Positions 6,594 through 13,386 of a stretch of 64,000 nt of DNA are shown here, one piece after another; within the stretch, counting starts at the first letter, position 1, and every line of letters starts with the position of its first letter. Source of the stretch: an uncultured Bacteroidales bacterium. Lineage in GTDB: Bacteria > Bacteroidota > Bacteroidia > Bacteroidales > F082. The position numbers and the translations under genes were made by a program. The stretch is from assembly GCA_946185535.1 (NCBI GenBank), contig CAMHJX010000001.1, positions 1 to 64,000 of the forward strand, given 5' to 3'. Below the pieces are notes generated by a model. It saw only the letters and a list, made by a program, of their open reading frames with translations. It made no database searches and had not been told where the DNA came from.

Positions 6594-7082
6594 CTACTCA
6601 TCCATGAAGAATCCGAAGGCATCCACAAAATAGTGGTTCTCAAACCTGGCCATTTCGCGCTTCTTGGCGGCTTCCTTCTCAGCCAATTGTGTTTTGCTGT
6701 TCAACGTCCAGCGGTTCACGATGACCAGCTTCCCGCCAAGAATGTTCTCTTCCTTCTCGGACTTCCATTCGATGTCCTTCAGCCATTCCGTCAATGAGTC
6801 CTCCTTCAGTTCACCTTCAGGAGTCTCTTCCCAGCAACGAAGAAGATATCCGGTGAGCAGCAGGAGTCTGTCACGGATTTCGTCGTTGTTTTCGTCGCCA
6901 AACTTGATTGATTTTCGCGTCTTGGGCATCCCGCGTTCCGCGTCCCAGTTTCCTGCGTAGATGTGAATGCCCGTGGCCGCTCTCTTCACGAAATTGCGAT
7001 TTCCGCTGAAGCGGAGTTGAATTTCGCCCCTTTGGTTGTCTTTTTTGACATACCTCGAAAGGTAATAATTTACTGTTGCCAT
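6594..7082 (-). CDS. tyrosine recombinase, N-terminal arm-binding part (split gene)
   Basis: 162 aa, ATG at 7082, ends in TAG at 6594-6596. Seen: the N-terminal arm-type DNA-binding domain of Bacteroidota phage/transposon integrases (MATVNYYLSRYVKKDNQRG, ...GIHIYAGNWDAERG), then the start of the SAM-like core-binding domain (ENHYFVDAFGFFMDE). The next codons in the same frame run YNNGVIV and join the C-terminal part without frameshift, so one TAG is the only lesion. Alone this piece could bind att arms but not catalyse. The full gene would span 5589-7082, about 498 codons, a normal integrase size with the stop removed. Confidence 0.85.
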   Translation of the reverse strand: MATVNYYLSRYVKKDNQRGEIQLRFSGNRNFVKRAATGIHIYAGNWDAERGMPKTRKSIKFGDENNDEIRDRLLLLTGYLLRCWEETPEGELKEDSLTEWLKDIEWKSEKEENILGGKLVIVNRWTLNSKTQLAEKEAAKKREMARFENHYFVDAFGFFMDE

Positions 7083-7181
7083 AATGTAAAAAATTTAGTT
7101 AAAACCTTAAAAGTAACCCAGACAGGAGTGTCCCCCACCCCTGATTTTTAATACTTTGCAAAGATAATAAAAAAAATCGAA

Positions 7182-7202
7182 CCGTGTCAACCGCGTGTCA
7201 AC
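7182..7202. repeat. 21-bp direct repeat, copy 1 (attachment or arm-site candidate)
   Basis: Begins CCGTGTCAACCGCGTGTCAA and is identical over 21 bp to 7424-7444. Each copy itself contains two CGTGTCAAC half-units 11 bp apart. It lies 100 bp upstream of the integrase start. Confidence 0.6.
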
Positions 7203-7336
7203 GGATTTCAAAAAAAGTGGATATTTGTTGTAATTTGTTTTCTGTCTAAATAAAGCCAAAAATACCTAAATCACTGTTTTTCAGTCCATTGTATTAAACA
7301 CCCATCGAAAACGAAAGTCATTGATTATCAGCAGAT

Positions 7337-7355
7337 GTGACCCCAGCCGGGTCAC
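7337..7355. repeat. perfect 7-bp inverted repeat with 5-bp centre
   Basis: GTGACCC-CAGCC-GGGTCAC lies between the two 21-bp direct repeats. Inverted arms about a short centre resemble a tyrosine recombinase core site, though the arms are short. Confidence 0.45.
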
Positions 7356-7368
7356 GAAATTCAAAAAT

Positions 7369-7403
7369 AGACCTAATTGATTTCCAATCAGTTAGGTCTT
7401 TTT
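7369..7403. terminator. bidirectional terminator
   Basis: AGACCTAATTGATT pairs with AATCAGTTAGGTCT (one G-U), flanked by T-rich tails in both directions. On the minus strand it lies 40 bp past the stop of 7440-7685. Confidence 0.7.
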
Positions 7404-7423
7404 CATACCCCAAAAATGGCCCG

Positions 7424-7444
7424 CCGTGTCAACCGCGTGTCAAC
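7424..7444. repeat. 21-bp direct repeat, copy 2, over the stop codon of the 81-aa gene
   Basis: Identical to 7182-7202. The TGA stop of the minus-strand gene at 7440-7685 lies inside it, as is common where integrative elements use the 3' end of a gene as attachment site. Confidence 0.6.
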
Positions 7445-7685
7445 CGTTGTCTTTATAAAACGCAATCAACTCCTCCATGGTAGCGAAAGGTTTCTCGTCG
7501 AGATCCATCCAAACACCCTCGTTGAGGCACTGCATCTTCCAACCTATCACTGCACCGTCAACCATCACAGGCACAACGCGTCTGTCCATTCCAAGATTGA
7601 AGCCCTCTCCTATCAGGCCTTCATACGCCTTATTCATCTTATCGACGATGCCACTTAGACTACCTTTTATCTTGTTATTCGGCAT
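7440..7685 (-). CDS. hypothetical protein, 81 aa
   Basis: Starts MPNNKIKGSLSGIVDKMNKA and has an acidic C-terminal part with DLDEKPFATMEELIAFYKDNG at the end. No signal peptide or membrane segment, and no family recognised. The regular helix-strand look and Bacteroidota-like codon use support a real gene. Its stop lies within the 21-bp repeat at 7424-7444 and a bidirectional terminator follows, so it could be the chromosomal gene next to the island boundary, or an excision-factor-sized protein of the element. Confidence 0.6.
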   Translation of the reverse strand: MPNNKIKGSLSGIVDKMNKAYEGLIGEGFNLGMDRRVVPVMVDGAVIGWKMQCLNEGVWMDLDEKPFATMEELIAFYKDNG

Positions 7686-7760
7686 AGGGTGGATTGTGTT
7701 TCATGCTGCAAAAATACACAAAATAATGTAGAATCCAAAAACAAAACAGAAATCAAATAC

Positions 7761-7868
7761 GGCTGCCATGATATGACAACCCTACAATCTATATTGGCTG
7801 CCACGGTGTGACAGCCCTACAACTCTAAACTTAAAACTACTCTCAACTCTAAACCCTAAACTCTCAAC
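7761..7868. repeat. two tandem imperfect palindromes and a CTAAAC-rich stretch upstream of the helicase
   Basis: GGCTGCCATGATATGACAACC (7761-7781) and GGCTGCCACGGTGTGACAGC (7796-7815, continuing C) are copies 35 bp apart; each can fold on itself (GGCTGYCAY/RTGACARCC) and each is followed by CTACAA. Then 7820-7868 has repeated CTCTAAAC/CCTAAAC units, like those at 11121-11156. Confidence 0.6.
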
Positions 7869-7877
7869 TTTTTTATA

Positions 7878-7885
7878 TATCTTTG
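7878..7885 (+). promoter_or_regulatory. -7 box of the helicase gene
   Basis: TATCTTTG, an exact TAnnTTTG match, 20 bp before the ATG at 7905. Confidence 0.6.
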
Positions 7886-7904
7886 CCGACCAAACGAGCA
7901 AACA

Positions 7905-10208
7905 ATGATTGACCTATTGAAAGACCTCAACGAGCCTCAAAGAGAGGCCGTTACCACTATAGAAGGCCCCGTGATGGTGATTGCCGGTGCCGGCTCGGGC
8001 AAGACCCGCGCCCTCACCTACCGCGTCGCCTACATGATACAGGAAGGCATCGACCCCTTCAGCATCATGGCCCTCACCTTCACCAACAAGGCCGCCCGCG
8101 AGATGAAGGAACGCATCATGCAACTCGTCAACGCCAGCGACGCCCGCAACGTGTGGATGGGCACCTTCCACTCCATCTTCGCCCGCATTCTGCGCATCGA
8201 GGCGGAGAAAATCGGCTTCACGAGCAATTTCTCGATTTACGACACAGACGATTCAAAGGCTCTTATCACACAGATTCTCAAAGACTTGAACCTCGACACC
8301 AAGGTCTATCCTGCCAAGCAGGTGTTGGCCCGAATCTCTTCGGCCAAGTCGAGCCTCTTCTCGCCCGAAGACTATGCCAACAACCCCGAGGTCCAAGAGG
8401 CCGACCGCAAGGCCAACAAGCCGCTCATCGGGCAACTGTTCAAGCTCTACAACGAGCGTCTGCATCGTGCCAACGCCATGGACTTCGACGACATCTTGTA
8501 CTTCACCAATGTGCTGCTGCGCGACAACCCCGATGTGCTCTACAAATACCAGAACCACTTCAAGTTCATCCTCGTCGACGAGTACCAGGACACCAACTAT
8601 GCCCAATACCTCATCGTGAAGCGCATTGCGGCATTGTTCGAGAACATTTGCGTTGTGGGTGACGACGCCCAAAGCATCTATGCCTTCCGTGGCGCCAACA
8701 TCCAGAACATCCTCAACTTCAAAAACGATTACCCTGATTATAAGCTGATTAGGCTGGAACAGAACTACCGTTCCACGCAGAACATCGTCAACGCCTCGAA
8801 TGCCGTCATTGCGCACAACAAGGACCAAATCAAGAAAAAGGTGTGGAGCGACAAGGAGAAAGGCGAACTCATCGGTCTCCTCCATGCCAACAGCGACACC
8901 GAGGAAGGCACCATGGTGGCCAACAGCATCTTCCAATACAAGATGACCCGCCACCTGCCCAACAAGAGCTTCGCCATCCTCTACCGCACCAATGCCCAGA
9001 GCCGCTCGATGGAAGAGGCGCTGCGCAAACAGAACATACCTTATAAGATTTATGGCGGCCTCTCATTCTACGACCGCAAGGAAATCAAAGACCTGCTGGC
9101 CTATTTCCGCGTCGTCATCAACCCCGAGGACGAGCAGGCCTTGCTTCGTATCATCAACTACCCTGCCCGTGGCATCGGCAAGACCAGCATTGAGCGTATG
9201 ATGGTAGTCGCCAACGAACAGCGCTCGAGCATCTGGAAGTGCATGGAGAACAACGTGTTTTCTCAAGACTTCAACATGGGCACGGTCAACAAGTTCCGCG
9301 ACTTCATGGTGATGATCAAGAGCTTCCAGACCCTACAAGCCAAGATGAACGCCTTCGAGCTGGCCAAACACATCACCAACACCATCGGACTCATCAAGGT
9401 GCTGAAGGAAGACGACAGTCCTGAGGGCGTGTCGAGGGTCGAAAATGTGGAGGAATTGCTCAACGCCATCATGGAGTTCAGCGACCGTCAGGTGGACGAG
9501 ACCACTGGCGAGACCGCTCGCGTCGACTTGGTGCAGTTCATGGAAGACGTGGCTTTGCTCACCGACAGCGAGATGAAGAAAGACGACCCCGAGGAGGACT
9601 TCGTCAGCCTGATGACCGTACACTCGGCCAAAGGCTTGGAGTTCCCCTATGTCTATGTCGTCGGCATGGAAGAAAACCTCTTTCCTGGCATCCTCAGCCT
9701 CAGCACGAGAGAAGAGCTAGAAGAGGAACGCCGTCTGTTCTATGTGGCCATCACCCGCGCCATGACCAAGCTCACCTTGAGCTATGCCGAGCAACGCTAC
9801 CGTTACGGCAACCTCACCCTCAGCGAGCGCTCGCGTTTCGTCGACGAGATTGACACCAACCTCATCGAGCAGACGCAAAAGGCCTCTTTCAGAGGCACTT
9901 CGCCCATGGGCGGACGACCTTTCGGTCGACGCATCAACGAACCCGAGCAGCACGGCTTCCGCAAATTAGAGGAAACGCCCTCGTTTACCAAGCCGAGTCT
10001 CAACCAACCCACTGTGCCAAAGGACTTTGAGCCTTCCAACCCCGACCTTTTGCAGGAAGGCATGCGCGTGATGCACGCCAAGTTTGGTGCAGGCACTATA
10101 TTAAGCATCGAAGGCGCAGGAGCGAACAAGAAGGCCTCGGTGCGCTTCGACACGGCTGGTGTGAAAATGCTCATGCTGAAGTTTGCGCGATTGGGGATAA
10201 TCAGATAA
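7905..10208 (+). CDS. UvrD/PcrA-type superfamily 1 DNA helicase
   Basis: 767 aa. Seen: Walker A AGAGSGKT at 27-34, Walker B/motif II VDEYQDT near 224, motif III GDDAQSIYAFRGA, motif IV EQNYRS, motif V/VI (TVHSAKGLEFPYVYVVGMEE, FYVAITRA) and the C-terminal Tudor-like segment (GMRVMHAKFGAGTILSIEG). Length and domain order are those of a full PcrA/UvrD. Known: ATP-driven 3'-5' unwinding in nucleotide excision repair, mismatch repair and removal of RecA or stalled complexes. It is monocistronic: own -7 box upstream and a long inverted repeat directly after. RecB-like length or nuclease domains are absent. Whether to call it pcrA or uvrD cannot be decided from sequence alone. Confidence 0.95.
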   Translation: MIDLLKDLNEPQREAVTTIEGPVMVIAGAGSGKTRALTYRVAYMIQEGIDPFSIMALTFTNKAAREMKERIMQLVNASDARNVWMGTFHSIFARILRIEAEKIGFTSNFSIYDTDDSKALITQILKDLNLDTKVYPAKQVLARISSAKSSLFSPEDYANNPEVQEADRKANKPLIGQLFKLYNERLHRANAMDFDDILYFTNVLLRDNPDVLYKYQNHFKFILVDEYQDTNYAQYLIVKRIAALFENICVVGDDAQSIYAFRGANIQNILNFKNDYPDYKLIRLEQNYRSTQNIVNASNAVIAHNKDQIKKKVWSDKEKGELIGLLHANSDTEEGTMVANSIFQYKMTRHLPNKSFAILYRTNAQSRSMEEALRKQNIPYKIYGGLSFYDRKEIKDLLAYFRVVINPEDEQALLRIINYPARGIGKTSIERMMVVANEQRSSIWKCMENNVFSQDFNMGTVNKFRDFMVMIKSFQTLQAKMNAFELAKHITNTIGLIKVLKEDDSPEGVSRVENVEELLNAIMEFSDRQVDETTGETARVDLVQFMEDVALLTDSEMKKDDPEEDFVSLMTVHSAKGLEFPYVYVVGMEENLFPGILSLSTREELEEERRLFYVAITRAMTKLTLSYAEQRYRYGNLTLSERSRFVDEIDTNLIEQTQKASFRGTSPMGGRPFGRRINEPEQHGFRKLEETPSFTKPSLNQPTVPKDFEPSNPDLLQEGMRVMHAKFGAGTILSIEGAGANKKASVRFDTAGVKMLMLKFARLGIIR

Positions 10209-10209
10209 T

Positions 10210-10336
10210 GAGATTCCCTTCGGGAATGGAGTAGAATCTAACATTAATATCGGCGGCTTGTGACAGCTACTGAAGGGTAGCAGCATTTGGCCGCCGCTTG
10301 TTACCATATACCCAACTCCATTCCCATGGGAATCTC
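10210..10336. repeat. nested inverted repeat after the helicase
   Basis: Outer arms 10210-10232 and 10315-10336 (both GAGATTCCC..GGGAATGGAGT when read inward) each hold a small palindrome; inner arms CGGCGGC (10251-10257)/GCCGCCG (10290-10296) and a GCTAC/GTAGC hairpin (10266-10281) complete a cruciform-like fold. It may end transcription or be a small mobile repeat. Confidence 0.6.
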
Positions 10337-10372
10337 TCAATGTCAGCGCAAACCATCATCCTATTTTAGTGC

Positions 10373-10402
10373 TTGATATTAAAGGAAAAATATGTACCTT
10401 TG
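10373..10402 (+). promoter_or_regulatory. full promoter of the DUF4290-murA operon
   Basis: TTG at 10373-10375, 19 bp, then TACCTTTG at 10395-10402: both elements and the spacing fit the Bacteroidota sigma-70 consensus. The ATG follows at 10421. Confidence 0.7.
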
Positions 10403-10420
10403 CACCAAAATTGAATCACA

Positions 10421-11128
10421 ATGAACAAACCAGGTTTAACCTATAATACAGAAAAAGAACAGATTGTCATCTCGGAATACGGCCGCTGCGTGCAGGAAAT
10501 GATCAAGAAACTGCCCGAAATCGAAGACCGTGAGCAGCGCACCGAAGCCGCAAAATACATCATCAGCGTGATGGTGCAGATGAACCCGAACATCAAACAG
10601 TCGAGCGACTACGAGCACAAACTCTGGGACCACCTCTACATGATTTCGGGCTACAACCTCGACGTGGACAGCCCATACGCTCCTCCTGTCCCATTGGAGA
10701 AGCAAAGCAAACCTCAACACATTGGTTATCAGAATAATGATATAAAATACGGTCACTACGGCCAATACCTCATCAAGATGATTGAGGCCGCTTCGCAGGA
10801 GGAAAACGACGAGATTCGAGAAGCCCTTGCCTACTCCTTGGCCGGACAGATGAAGCGCAACTACCTGGAATGGAACAAGAGCGTCGTCAACGACCAAGTC
10901 ATCCTCGATGACCTGAAGAACATCAGCGGCGGACGCCTTGTCATCTCCGAAGAATCAAAGTTGAACGGCAACGCTGACCTTGGGAAAGTCCAACCTCAAG
11001 CCAAACAGCCGCAACAACAACAGCAAGGCAAGAAGAAAAAGAAGAAAGTGCCAAACCTGAAGGCCAATATGAACAACCCGAACAACCCGGCGTACAAGAA
11101 ACGCATGCAAGAGTTAGGAAAACTCTAA
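10421..11128 (+). CDS. DUF4290 family protein
   Basis: 235 aa. Seen: N-terminal LTYNTEKEQIVISEYGRCVQ, then IKYGHYGQYLIKMIEAAS, and a Lys/Gln-rich tail (QQQQQGKKKKKKVP...) that ends near NNPAYKKRMQELGKL. This is the DUF4290 family, known almost only in Bacteroidota and regularly placed just before murA; function unknown. No signal peptide, so cytoplasmic. The basic, low-complexity C-terminus suggests RNA or DNA contact (inference). The stop is 28 bp before murA, with repeated CTAAAC units between, and a complete promoter sits upstream, so the two form an operon. A role linked to cell-wall synthesis rests on context only. Confidence 0.85.
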   Translation: MNKPGLTYNTEKEQIVISEYGRCVQEMIKKLPEIEDREQRTEAAKYIISVMVQMNPNIKQSSDYEHKLWDHLYMISGYNLDVDSPYAPPVPLEKQSKPQHIGYQNNDIKYGHYGQYLIKMIEAASQEENDEIREALAYSLAGQMKRNYLEWNKSVVNDQVILDDLKNISGGRLVISEESKLNGNADLGKVQPQAKQPQQQQQGKKKKKKVPNLKANMNNPNNPAYKKRMQELGKL

Positions 11129-11156
11129 ACTCTAAACCCTAAACTCTAAACTAAAC
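11121..11156. repeat. CTCTAAAC/CCCTAAAC tandem repeat
   Basis: Seven-base units of CTCTAAAC or CCCTAAA type fill the gap between DUF4290 and murA and include the DUF4290 stop codon. The same unit appears at 7820-7868. It also resembles telomere-type CCCTAAA, by chance as far as I can tell. Confidence 0.55.
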
Positions 11157-12464
11157 ATGGCATCACTGAAGATCAAAGGCGGCTGCAAGCTGCAAGGCGA
11201 AATCATCCCGCAAGGCGCGAAGAACGAGGCCATGCAAATCCTCTGTGCCTGTCTGCTTACCGACGAGAAAGTCACCATCCACAACCTGCCCGACATCCTC
11301 GACATCAACAACCTAATCGCTCTGTTGGAAGGCATGGGCGTGACCGTTGAACGTCCCACGAGACATGACATCGTTTTACAGGCCAAAGACATCAATTTCA
11401 ACTACTTTCACCTGACTGCCTATCAAAAAACCGCCTCGAAACTAAGAGGTAGCGTAATGATGACAGGTCCGATGCTGGCTCGTTTCGGCAAGGCCTACAT
11501 GCCCAAGCCCGGTGGCGACAAAATCGGTCGGCGTAGATTGGACACCCATGTCATCGGCCTCCAGAAGCTCGGTGCCATCTTTGATTTCAACTCCTACGAA
11601 GTCGAAGTGCAGCGCGGTGGTCTGAAAGGCTGCTACATGCTCCTTGACGAGGCCTCAGTGACTGGAACGGCCAATATCGTCATGGCCGCTGTGATGGCCG
11701 AAGGCACCACCACCATCTTCAACGCCGCTTGCGAGCCTTACCTCGTGCAACTCTGCACCATGCTCAACAATATGGGTGCCGACATCAAAGGCGTAGGCTC
11801 CAACCTTTTGACCATCAATGGAGTTAGCCACCTTCACGGCACTGAACACACCTTACTTGCCGACATGATTGAAGTAGGTTCCTTCATCGGCATGGCCGCC
11901 ATGACAGGCAGCGAAATCACCATCAAGAATGCAGGCATCGAGCAGTTAGGCATCATCCCCGACGTGTTCCGCAGGCTCGGCATCCAGATGGAATACCGTG
12001 GCGATGACATCTTCATTCCCGCACAAGACCATTACGAGGTGCAGACCTTCATGGACGGCAGCATCCTCACCGTAGCCGACGCGCCTTGGCCAGGCTTCAC
12101 GCCTGACTTGATCAGTATCGTATTAGTGGTGGCCACGCAAGCCAAGGGTACCGTACTCATCCACCAAAAGATGTTTGAGAGCCGCTTGTTCTTTGTGGAC
12201 AAGCTCATCGACATGGGTGCGCAAATCATCCTCTGTGACCCGCACCGCGCCAATGTCATCGGCCTCGACCACAGCCATGCCCTTCGCGGCATTCGCATGG
12301 CCTCGCCCGACATCCGCGCCGGTGTCGCCTTGCTCATCGCCGCCCTCTCCGCCGACGGCACCAGCATCATCGACAACAGCGACCAAATTGAAAGAGGCTA
12401 TCAATACATCGACAAGCGCGTCAACGCCCTCAGCCTTGACGGGCCTATCATCGAGCGCCTCTAA
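11157..12464 (+). CDS. murA: UDP-N-acetylglucosamine 1-carboxyvinyltransferase
   Basis: 435 aa, full length. It transfers enolpyruvate from PEP to UDP-GlcNAc, the first committed step of peptidoglycan synthesis, in the cytoplasm. Seen: the opening GGCKLQGEIIPQGAKNEAM with the conserved KNEA, GPMLARFGKAYMPKPGGDKIG, LDEASVTGTANIVMAA, and the final repeats of the inside-out alpha/beta barrel (SPDIRAGVALLIAALSADGTS). At residue 121 the usual catalytic Cys of PGGC is Asp (codon GAC 11517-11519). In other bacteria this change keeps activity but blocks alkylation by fosfomycin, so the enzyme is predicted insensitive. It follows DUF4290 in one operon. Confidence 0.95.
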   Translation: MASLKIKGGCKLQGEIIPQGAKNEAMQILCACLLTDEKVTIHNLPDILDINNLIALLEGMGVTVERPTRHDIVLQAKDINFNYFHLTAYQKTASKLRGSVMMTGPMLARFGKAYMPKPGGDKIGRRRLDTHVIGLQKLGAIFDFNSYEVEVQRGGLKGCYMLLDEASVTGTANIVMAAVMAEGTTTIFNAACEPYLVQLCTMLNNMGADIKGVGSNLLTINGVSHLHGTEHTLLADMIEVGSFIGMAAMTGSEITIKNAGIEQLGIIPDVFRRLGIQMEYRGDDIFIPAQDHYEVQTFMDGSILTVADAPWPGFTPDLISIVLVVATQAKGTVLIHQKMFESRLFFVDKLIDMGAQIILCDPHRANVIGLDHSHALRGIRMASPDIRAGVALLIAALSADGTSIIDNSDQIERGYQYIDKRVNALSLDGPIIERL

Positions 12465-12508
12465 GCCCTACCCTTCCCTATTCTGCCAATTTGTCAAAGC
12501 CCTCGTTT

Positions 12509-12524
12509 TGGCAAAGGATTTGAT
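12509..12524 (+). promoter_or_regulatory. possible sigma-54-type promoter of grpE
   Basis: TGGCAAAGGATTTGAT has GG at 12510-12511 and a TG(A) at the -12 position with the fixed GG-N10-G spacing; CTGCCAATTTGTCA lies 15 bp upstream. The -12 GC is GA, so the match is imperfect. No TAnnTTTG box was seen in this gap. Confidence 0.4.
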
Positions 12525-12568
12525 ATGTCCTAGCCCAAAATGGAAAATAATAGCAAAACACACATATC

Positions 12569-13207
12569 ATGACAGAAAACGAAAACGTTAACAATCAGGA
12601 CGATGCCTTGAGAGACACCGTCAATCCCGACATGGAGAACAAGCAAGAACCCGTCGACGAACAACCCAAACAAGAAGAATCTGCCGAAGCCAAAGAGGCC
12701 AAAGGTGACAATGTTTCCGAAAAAAAATCGAAACGGTTCAAGATTCGTCATGCCCAAGAGAAGGCCTTGGAAGAAGAAAAGGCCAAATATGCCGAATTGA
12801 ACGACAAGTACTTGCGTCTGTTCTCGGAGTTCGACAACTTCCGTAAACGCACAGCCAAGGAGAAACTCGACTTGACCGCCACGGCTTCGGAAAGCGTCAT
12901 CAAGGACATTTTGCCCGTGTTGGACGACTTTGAGCGCGCCTTGCAAAACATGGAAAAGAACGGCAACGAGGCAGACATGCAAGGTGTTACATTGATTTTC
13001 AACAAGTTGAAAGACACCTTGAAGAAAAAAGGTTTGGAGGAAATCGAAGCCATGGGTGTCGAGTTCAACACCGATGAACACGAGGCCCTGACGATGATTC
13101 CCGCACCAGAAGAAGACAAAAAGGGCAAGGTCTTGGATGTCATCCAGAAAGGCTACAAGCTGAATGGCAAGGTGATACGCTTTGCGCGCGTCGTAGTTGG
13201 AAATTGA
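12569..13207 (+). CDS. grpE: nucleotide exchange factor GrpE
   Basis: 212 aa. Seen: a long charged, coiled-coil N-terminal region (about 1-75, rich in Glu/Lys), then the GrpE core: KYLRLFSEFDNFRKRTAKEK at about 88-107, DILPVLDDFERAL, and the C-terminal beta domain (MGVEFNTDEHEALTMIPAPE..KGKVLDVIQKGYKLNGKVIRFARVVV). Known: it releases ADP from DnaK and works with DnaJ. dnaJ follows 180 bp downstream on the same strand, with dispersed hairpin repeats in between. dnaK is not in the window. The upstream gap holds a possible sigma-54-type promoter, which would fit heat-shock control. Confidence 0.95.
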   Translation: MTENENVNNQDDALRDTVNPDMENKQEPVDEQPKQEESAEAKEAKGDNVSEKKSKRFKIRHAQEKALEEEKAKYAELNDKYLRLFSEFDNFRKRTAKEKLDLTATASESVIKDILPVLDDFERALQNMEKNGNEADMQGVTLIFNKLKDTLKKKGLEEIEAMGVEFNTDEHEALTMIPAPEEDKKGKVLDVIQKGYKLNGKVIRFARVVVGN

Positions 13208-13210
13208 CAC

Positions 13211-13319
13211 TACGAAGCACTAAACCTAGCCCAAAACGTCATTGCGGGCTTGACCCGCAATCTCCAGTGCTACAAAGACTACCTTCGAGCGCAGGAGATG
13301 GCGGATGTTCCTCCGCCAT
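13211..13319. repeat. two dispersed hairpins between grpE and dnaJ
   Basis: ATTGCGGG/CCCGCAAT (13241-13261) sits within outer AGCACT/AGTGCT arms (about 13215-13270); ATGGCGGA/TCCGCCAT (13298-13319) is a second perfect hairpin. The CATTGCG part recurs at 51904-51963. Without T tails, these look like repeats rather than terminators. Confidence 0.6.
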
Positions 13320-13386
13320 GAGGGTTAAAGCGTTAGGATAGTGTTCTTCGGTCTAAGGAATAGCAGATTAGAAAGGACAATAGATA

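Noticed and set aside
7440-7685. Excisionase (Xis) assignment for the 81-aa protein
   Set aside because: No recognisable winged-helix or MerR-like motif; size alone is not enough.
7905-10208. RecB-type or phage helicase
   Set aside because: No nuclease domain and normal UvrD/PcrA length with its C-terminal Tudor-like part.
11121-11156. Telomere-like CCCTAAA repeats
   Set aside because: Short, degenerate and intergenic; they occur at two gene gaps in a bacterial chromosome, so a telomere function is not supported.
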